From JBDKTH01 sp964558295 (lineage in GTDB: Bacteria; Planctomycetota; Planctomycetia; Pirellulales; Thermoguttaceae): DNA of 10,775 nt. The stretch is taken from the NCBI GenBank assembly GCA_964558295.1, contig CAZLDQ010000196.1, positions 1-10,775 of the forward strand, given 5' to 3'. This document shows, one piece after another, positions 6,598 through 10,775 of this stretch. The notes under the pieces were generated by a model that worked only from the letters and a program-made list of their open reading frames with translations, did not search any database and was not told the origin of the DNA. Numbering within the stretch: position 1 is the first letter of the stretch; the number at the start of each line of letters is the position of its first letter. The position numbers and the translations under genes were made by a program.

Positions 6598-7605
6598 ATG
6601 AGACGGACAGGTCTTCTCCTCATAGCAAGTATGGCGGTGATAATGGTTTTGAAGGGTCAACCAACGTTGGCGGAAGAGGCGGTAAAGTCGGCACGTATCG
6701 TCGACTATTTCGGTTATGCGGGCTGCATCCTGCTGGAGAATCGGAATGCCCGCGTCGTGCTTTGCCCGAAGTGCGGAGGGCGGGTGCTGGAGTATTCCTG
6801 GCAGGGGAAGAACAGCATCTATCTCGACCCGACCCAGAAGGGCTGGACTCCGCAAGAAGGTCAACCGCCGGTCGATCCTTGCGGCGGCCGGCTTGATATT
6901 GGCCCGGAACGGATCATTCCCCGCCATCCCGCCCTTTGGATTGGCGAGTGGACGGGGGAGATCGTCGGTTCGAACATGGCCCGGCTGACCAGTGTCGAGG
7001 ACCAAGCGACGGGCACTCAGTTGGTCCGGGAGTTTACGCTGGACAGTACCTCGTCGAAGCTGACCTGCAAGCAAACGATCAAAAATACGTCCGACAAGAC
7101 CACACAGTGGTGCCATTGGAGCCGCACGCTCGCGCTGGGCGGGGGCATCTGCTTGATTCCTTTGACAGAGAACAGCCGGTTCCCCAAACAGTACCTCATG
7201 TACGGCCCCGGCCCCGTGATGGAATACCAACCGGAAGATCCGAACATTCGCGTCCGGGACGGTTTTCTGGAGATCCTCGATACGCCTATGCGGCCAAAGT
7301 TGGGGATCGATTCCTACGCCGGCTGGTTCTGCTACTTGATGAAGAACGATCTGATGTTCGTCAAGCGATATCCGACCTATCCCTCGCGGGTTTACAACGA
7401 GATGGCCGGGCTGACGATTTCGATTTGGTACTTTGAGGACCGAATGTGCGAGCTTGAGCCGATTGGTCCGAGGGAAACGCTGGCCCCGGGGCAATCGGCC
7501 TCGTTTACCGAAGAGTGGTGGCTTCTGCCGTACCGTTTTCCCGAGCAGAGGACGGAAGTGGACTTGAAGAACGTTTCCCAAGTCGTCGAGCGGCAGGCCC
7601 GCTGA
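6598..7605 (+). CDS. Exported DUF4380-like protein, mutarotase-type fold suspected
   Basis: 335 residues from ATG 6598, chosen because a signal peptide follows immediately (basic MRR, hydrophobic LLLIASMAVIMVL, cleavage near TLA-EE) and an AGGGA stands 9 bases upstream. Earlier in-frame codons, back to TTG 6490, only lengthen the N-terminus. The pattern C-P-K-C-G-G-R-V-L-E (56-65), then WQGKNSIY (68-75), resembles the GGR-plus-GxN opening of DUF4380 proteins, which belong with galactose mutarotase-like beta sandwiches. Later marks are WCHWSRT (171-177), ELEPIGP (285-291) and EEWWLLPY (305-312). The mature part has nine cysteines, including the CxxC at 56-59, which is notable for an exported protein. 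Sugar binding or epimerisation is plausible but unproven. Neighbours give no pathway; the amidase gene starts 66 bases downstream and may share the transcript. Confidence 0.85.
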   Translation: MRRTGLLLIASMAVIMVLKGQPTLAEEAVKSARIVDYFGYAGCILLENRNARVVLCPKCGGRVLEYSWQGKNSIYLDPTQKGWTPQEGQPPVDPCGGRLDIGPERIIPRHPALWIGEWTGEIVGSNMARLTSVEDQATGTQLVREFTLDSTSSKLTCKQTIKNTSDKTTQWCHWSRTLALGGGICLIPLTENSRFPKQYLMYGPGPVMEYQPEDPNIRVRDGFLEILDTPMRPKLGIDSYAGWFCYLMKNDLMFVKRYPTYPSRVYNEMAGLTISIWYFEDRMCELEPIGPRETLAPGQSASFTEEWWLLPYRFPEQRTEVDLKNVSQVVERQAR

Positions 7606-7671
7606 CTTCGTCTCAGCAGGCCCTGCCTGACGGCGGTGGTTCGCGAGTTGTTTTGCAAAGGGAACCGGCCG

Positions 7672-8493
7672 GTGCGTGTGGCCTGCTGCCAGTTTGAGAT
7701 CGCCTGGGAAGCAAAAGCGGTGAACTATCGCCGCGTTGACGAGTTGGTGGCCACGGCGACCCTTGCGTCTGGCAGTCTGCTCCTGCTGCCCGAGATGTTC
7801 GCCACGGGCTTCACGATGCGTGCTGACGCCGTGGCGGAGCCAGTTGACGGCCCCACGGCCCAGTATCTGGCCGATTTGGCCCGGCGATACGCGATCTTTG
7901 TGCAGGCCGGGGTGGTGGTTCGCGAGGGAGCTGGCACAAGGCCCCGCAACGAGGCGTTGGTCTTCGCCCCCGACGGCCGGCTGGTAGCCCGGTATGCGAA
8001 GGTGCATCTCTTCTCCTTTGCCGGCGAACCAGGGCATTATGCCCCAGGAGAGTCGCCGGTCCAGTTCTCATGGCAGGAGATGGGGGTGGCCCCGGCCATC
8101 TGCTATGACTTGCGGTTTCCCGAGTTGTTCCGCATGGCGGTCAGTCGCGGCATGGAACTGGCGACGGTCATCGCTTGCTGGCCAGCGGCGCGCGAGGAGC
8201 ATTGGTTGGCCTTATTGCGGGCTCGCGCGATTGAGAACCAGTGTTATGTTGCGGCGGTCAATCGTTGTGGTAGTGATCCCTCGGGCTTGGCTTATTCAGG
8301 ACGCAGCCAGATTATCGATCCACGTGGTACGATCCTGGCCGATGCCGGCACTGACGAGGGGGTGATCCAGGCCGACGTCGACCTGGAGGCGTTGCGCCGC
8401 TACCGCGAAGAGTTTTCCGCGGTTAAGGACATGCGGTTTCTTATGGAGAATGTCGAAAGATCCAATGACCAAGGAATGACGAAGCACGAATGA
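7672..8493 (+). CDS. Carbon-nitrogen hydrolase, omega-amidase (YafV/Nit2) type
   Basis: 273 residues from GTG 7672, preferred because AAAGGGA lies 8 bases upstream and the protein then opens as the family does (MRVACCQFEI). GTG 7636 would add 12 residues without a good ribosome binding site. The nitrilase catalytic triad is complete: E41 in LLPEMF, K110 in KVHLF, C144 in ICYDLRFPE; E119 in AGEPGHY fits the second structural glutamate. The stretches WPAAREEHW and RARAIENQCYVAAVN with GLAYSGRSQIIDPRG match YafV-like omega-amidases, which hydrolyse 2-oxoglutaramate or 2-oxosuccinamate in the cytoplasm during glutamine-derived transamination or methionine salvage. Substrate is inferred from subfamily resemblance. 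The last residues (SNDQGMTKHE) are encoded by an intergenic-type repeat at 8464-8502 and are probably not part of the original fold. Confidence 0.92.
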   Translation: MRVACCQFEIAWEAKAVNYRRVDELVATATLASGSLLLLPEMFATGFTMRADAVAEPVDGPTAQYLADLARRYAIFVQAGVVVREGAGTRPRNEALVFAPDGRLVARYAKVHLFSFAGEPGHYAPGESPVQFSWQEMGVAPAICYDLRFPELFRMAVSRGMELATVIACWPAAREEHWLALLRARAIENQCYVAAVNRCGSDPSGLAYSGRSQIIDPRGTILADAGTDEGVIQADVDLEALRRYREEFSAVKDMRFLMENVERSNDQGMTKHE

Positions 8494-8502
8494 CCAAGGA
8501 CC
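8464..8502 (+). repeat. Short AATGAC-type tandem repeat covering the 3' end of the amidase gene
   Basis: AATGACCAAGGA occurs at 8464-8475 and 8489-8500, separated by the related AATGACGAAGCACG motif, so three degenerate units of about 12-14 bases stand in tandem. They supply the final residues and the TGA stop (8491-8493) of the amidase gene. From memory, such AATGACGAA/CACGAATGACC strings recur between genes in many planctomycete genomes, where they add tails like NDEARMTK to annotated proteins. The following 99 bases to the GH5-like stop contain no gene and only weak stems (for example around 8582-8600). Confidence 0.6.
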
Positions 8503-8601
8503 TCGCGGCGGGAAAAGGGAGGAGGGCCAGGACGGAACCGGGCAGGAAGGCCAGAGTGGCTCTATCAATCTGAGGAGCAATGGCCGCCGTGTGGTGGTCC
8601 G

Positions 8602-10506
8602 CTACTGGCCCGTGTGGTAGATCTCCACCCGGTCGAGTTCTGCGGGACCATGCCAGACGACCTTGAGTTCCTGACATGACGGGGGTACGTCGCACTGATA
8701 GTCAACCTGGATGCGACGCTGTTTGCCGGCGGGGCCGCCCGGGGGAGCGGGAAGGTGCCGTTCGCTGCGTCGCGGCGGGAGGGCGATCCAAGACTTGCCA
8801 TCGGGCGAGGCGTGGAAGGTCAGGTCGTTGATCTGACCGGTCAACCAGGCAGTTGCCTTCAGGGAGCGGATGTCGCCAGGGACCTTGTAGCGGAGCCAGT
8901 TGCCGTCCGCACCTTTGACGCGGAAAAGATACTCGGCGTAGAGGGCATTGTAGTTGTTCGAAAGCTCGAGCCCTTCCGACTTGTCAGCGACTCGCGAGAA
9001 GTCCTGGAGTTCGTCGGCCAGGCAGACCTGTCTGATGTGGACCGGACCAACGATGTTCGAGGGGGCCGATGCGCCGGACGCGTTGCGAGCGATGACCCGA
9101 TAATAGCAGGTCTGACCGGCATGGGCCGTGTTGTCGCTGAACAGCGGGCGGTAGGCCACGTCGGCGTCGGAAATGTTGGCGGCAATCGTCGTCCAAGGGC
9201 CGGCGGCGGCCGGGGCACGTTGGATGTCGTAGCCGGACGCGCCGGCTGAGCCACGCCAAGATATCATCGGGACGTCGCCGATGGGGAGCAGTTCCGGGGC
9301 ATCGGGCACGGGCATAGCCGGCAACGGGAGCCCTTGGATCTGGAAGGCGGCCTCGCGCAGCGTGGCGAGGATGCCCTGTTCACGCTGGGCTTCGGCACTG
9401 GGAAAACCCGGCCAATGGTAGGACCAGACGCTCGGGTAGGTGAAGATCTGGTGCCAGTAGAAACCGCCATTGCGGTGATGGAAATACATGCTCCAGATCA
9501 ACGCACCGGCGATTCCTTCTTCGCTTTGGACGAAGTCGAGGAACTTGCGAGTCTCGCCGACAACGTTGTCGTGGGTAAACACTTTGCCGTCGATGTAGGG
9601 GCCGAATTCGCCGATGAACAGCGGCCGCTGGCCTTTTAGCTCGGCCACCTCTTCGCGGAAGAGGTCGACCCAGTTTGGCCCGTCCTTGATGTAGTTCGAG
9701 TAATAGTGCCGGGTATAGAGGTCGATATTCGGGTCGATGACAAACCCACGACGAGGAAGGTGGCGGGTCTCGGCGACCAGGTGGTTGGGGTCGAGACTCT
9801 TGATATACGCCGCCATTTCAGCAAGCCACTCAGGCGGGGCGCTGTACATCTCGTTGCCAAACTGCCAGGCGAGAATCGCCTTGTCGTGCTTGTAGGTGAC
9901 GCCCGTCAGGGTGTTCGTCCGGTTGAGCACGTAACGGATCGTTGTCTTGTAATCCTCTTTGATTTGCGGATCGGTCCAGAATTCCGCACGTTTCTTGCCG
10001 CGATGGGCCGCATAGGTGCCGATGCCTCCGAGGTAGTCGCCGGCCTCCGCCGTGAAGTCGAACATGACACGCACGCCATACTTGTTGGCCAACGCCAAGG
10101 CCGTGTCGACCACCTTGAACGATTCTTCGTTGAACACGCCCGGGGCCTGGACGTGATGCCACGTCATCCCGCCGGCCGGGGCGACTTCCTTGGGGTCGCG
10201 AATCGCCAGGTTCCAGAGCCGCACCACACGGAGATTCATCTGGTCGAGCGTTTTGAAGGCGTCTTCCTGTTCCCAGGCCGTGGGAAGGACCATGTGATCG
10301 GGCAGCCGGAGCGTAAAGTCATAGGGAAGGATCATCCCCGGCATGTTGGCTCCAATGAAACGGAACGGCCGAGGACCGTCTAGCAGCTTGTTGCCCTGCC
10401 GAGTGATGAAATGCTCGAAGCGGCTGGGGGCATCGGCGGCGTGGGCCGACGCGGCGGTCAGTGTGGCGAGGACCGCCAGTGCAAGGAAAGAAGCCTTTCG
10501 GTTCAT
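8602..10506 (-). CDS. Exported GH5-like glycoside hydrolase with FN3 and C-terminal beta domains
   Basis: 634 residues; GGGAGA (10512-10517) stands 5 bases before the ATG. A signal peptide (1-24, cleavage near AHA-AD) directs export. Residues about 30-390 form a GH5/clan A TIM barrel: FIGANMPGM (50-58), VVRLWNL (94-100), the acid/base segment ILAWQFGNEM (N218, E219), TRHYYSN (265-271) and the nucleophile segment FIGEFGPY (E300), then ALIWSMYFHH. The overall pattern is closest to beta-mannanase-like GH5 enzymes, so an endo-acting beta-glycanase is the best guess; the polysaccharide is not certain. Residues about 400-490 are an FN3 domain (SGYDIQRA, CYYRVIARNASGAS). Residues about 495-634 are a beta-rich module, perhaps carbohydrate-binding. 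It converges on the amidase gene with a 108-base gap and has no obvious partner in the window. Confidence 0.9.
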   Translation of the reverse strand: MNRKASFLALAVLATLTAASAHAADAPSRFEHFITRQGNKLLDGPRPFRFIGANMPGMILPYDFTLRLPDHMVLPTAWEQEDAFKTLDQMNLRVVRLWNLAIRDPKEVAPAGGMTWHHVQAPGVFNEESFKVVDTALALANKYGVRVMFDFTAEAGDYLGGIGTYAAHRGKKRAEFWTDPQIKEDYKTTIRYVLNRTNTLTGVTYKHDKAILAWQFGNEMYSAPPEWLAEMAAYIKSLDPNHLVAETRHLPRRGFVIDPNIDLYTRHYYSNYIKDGPNWVDLFREEVAELKGQRPLFIGEFGPYIDGKVFTHDNVVGETRKFLDFVQSEEGIAGALIWSMYFHHRNGGFYWHQIFTYPSVWSYHWPGFPSAEAQREQGILATLREAAFQIQGLPLPAMPVPDAPELLPIGDVPMISWRGSAGASGYDIQRAPAAAGPWTTIAANISDADVAYRPLFSDNTAHAGQTCYYRVIARNASGASAPSNIVGPVHIRQVCLADELQDFSRVADKSEGLELSNNYNALYAEYLFRVKGADGNWLRYKVPGDIRSLKATAWLTGQINDLTFHASPDGKSWIALPPRRSERHLPAPPGGPAGKQRRIQVDYQCDVPPSCQELKVVWHGPAELDRVEIYHTGQ

Positions 10507-10593
10507 GACTGTCTCCCGGTAACTATGGAATGATCAGCCCATCATAGGCACCCGGTTGTACGCCTCCAAGTGGGCTGCAAGGCCGGCGAGGCG

Positions 10594-10620
10594 AAAAAAG
10601 CACGATATACAGTAAAAAAA
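10594..10620 (-). promoter_or_regulatory. Paired A-tracts around a -10-like element upstream of the GH5-like gene
   Basis: A6 (10594-10599) and A7 (10614-10620) are centred about 20.5 bases apart, two helical turns, so the DNA is probably curved. Between them, on the minus strand, TATATC (10604-10609) could be a -10 for the GH5-like gene with a leader of about 90 bases. No convincing -35 is present (CTGTTT at the 17-base spacing). Confidence 0.25.
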
Positions 10621-10718
10621 CACCAGAAACAGTGCGGCGGGGACGAGGGGAAGTCCGGCACCGGCCCTGTGGCGAAAACACTCGTCGAAAGCCCCCCCAT
10701 AGCCCGCTGCGTACCCCC

Positions 10719-10748
10719 TTGCGAATCGCGGGCCGGATCGGATACGAT
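10719..10748 (+). promoter_or_regulatory. Possible promoter reading out of the right edge
   Basis: TTGCGA (10719-10724) and TACGAT (10743-10748) each match consensus at four of six positions, with an 18-base spacer. It would drive a plus-strand gene beginning beyond 10775, divergent from the GH5-like gene. No coding start is visible inside the window to support it. Confidence 0.2.
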
Positions 10749-10775
10749 GAGCTTCACGCTGGTCATTCAAACATC

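Noticed and set aside
6508..8037. A 509-codon open frame on the minus strand, antisense to the DUF4380-like and amidase genes.
   Set aside because: It has no recognisable domain, runs opposite two well-supported genes and has arginine/proline-rich composition typical of a complementary frame in GC-rich DNA.
8582..8618. A bulged hairpin (8582-8600) and a CCGTGTGGT direct repeat (8587-8595, 8610-8618) as a bidirectional terminator.
   Set aside because: There is no U-tract on either strand, the hairpin needs a bulge and a G-U pair, and the second repeat copy lies in GH5-like coding sequence.
10534..10770. A 78-codon minus-strand frame with a hydrophobic stretch, upstream of the GH5-like gene.
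   Set aside because: It starts at a TTG without a ribosome binding site, resembles no family, and its hydrophobic part comes from the A/T tracts.
1..10775. A polysaccharide utilisation locus or a new defence system spanning the window.
   Set aside because: Exported glycan genes are scattered on both strands between housekeeping genes, with no SusC/SusD pair, transporter, sulfatase or dedicated regulator, and no nuclease-effector or mobile-element arrangement typical of defence islands.

Overview
The window looks like chromosomal DNA of a free-living planctomycete, probably of the Pirellulales type. This rests on gene content: exported sialidase-fold, GH5-like and DUF4380-like proteins, a large secreted protein with a carbohydrate-binding-like N-terminus, loosely packed genes, moderately high GC, and an AATGAC-type intergenic repeat I associate with planctomycete genomes. 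It is an inference from recall, since no rRNA or other phylogenetic marker is present. There are eight convincing protein genes, seven complete and one cut by the left edge. I see no tRNA, rRNA, CRISPR array, transposase or phage gene.

Layout. Positions 1-5715 are all minus strand. From upstream to downstream they are an endonuclease/exonuclease/phosphatase (EEP) protein (4933-5715), a cardiolipin synthase (3444-4901) ending in a strong hairpin, a 494-base spacer, an exported BNR/sialidase-fold protein (1819-2949), and a large exported protein with a carbohydrate-binding-like domain that runs off the left edge (1-1703). A divergent intergenic region (5716-5944) separates these from three plus-strand genes: a TrmO-type tRNA methyltransferase (5945-6430), an exported DUF4380-like protein (6598-7605), and an omega-amidase-like carbon-nitrogen hydrolase (7672-8493). 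The last of these converges on a minus-strand exported GH5-like glycoside hydrolase with an FN3 domain (8602-10506). Positions 10507-10775 are non-coding and hold A-tracts and weak promoter-like sites.

How the genes relate. There are two themes. Four exported proteins (1-1703, 1819-2949, 6598-7605, 8602-10506) fit extracellular or periplasmic polysaccharide handling, although no transporter or dedicated regulator is visible. The others are housekeeping: phospholipid synthesis (EEP plus Cls, an arrangement also found in E. coli ybhP-clsB), tRNA modification, and omega-amide or nitrile-type hydrolysis. I did not find a convincing new defence or mobile system. The points most worth a second look are the conserved EEP-Cls pairing with a 16-bp tandem duplication at its junction, the hairpin after cls, the intergenic repeat that forms the C-terminus of the amidase, the cysteine-rich exported DUF4380-like protein, and the truncated secreted protein of unknown function.
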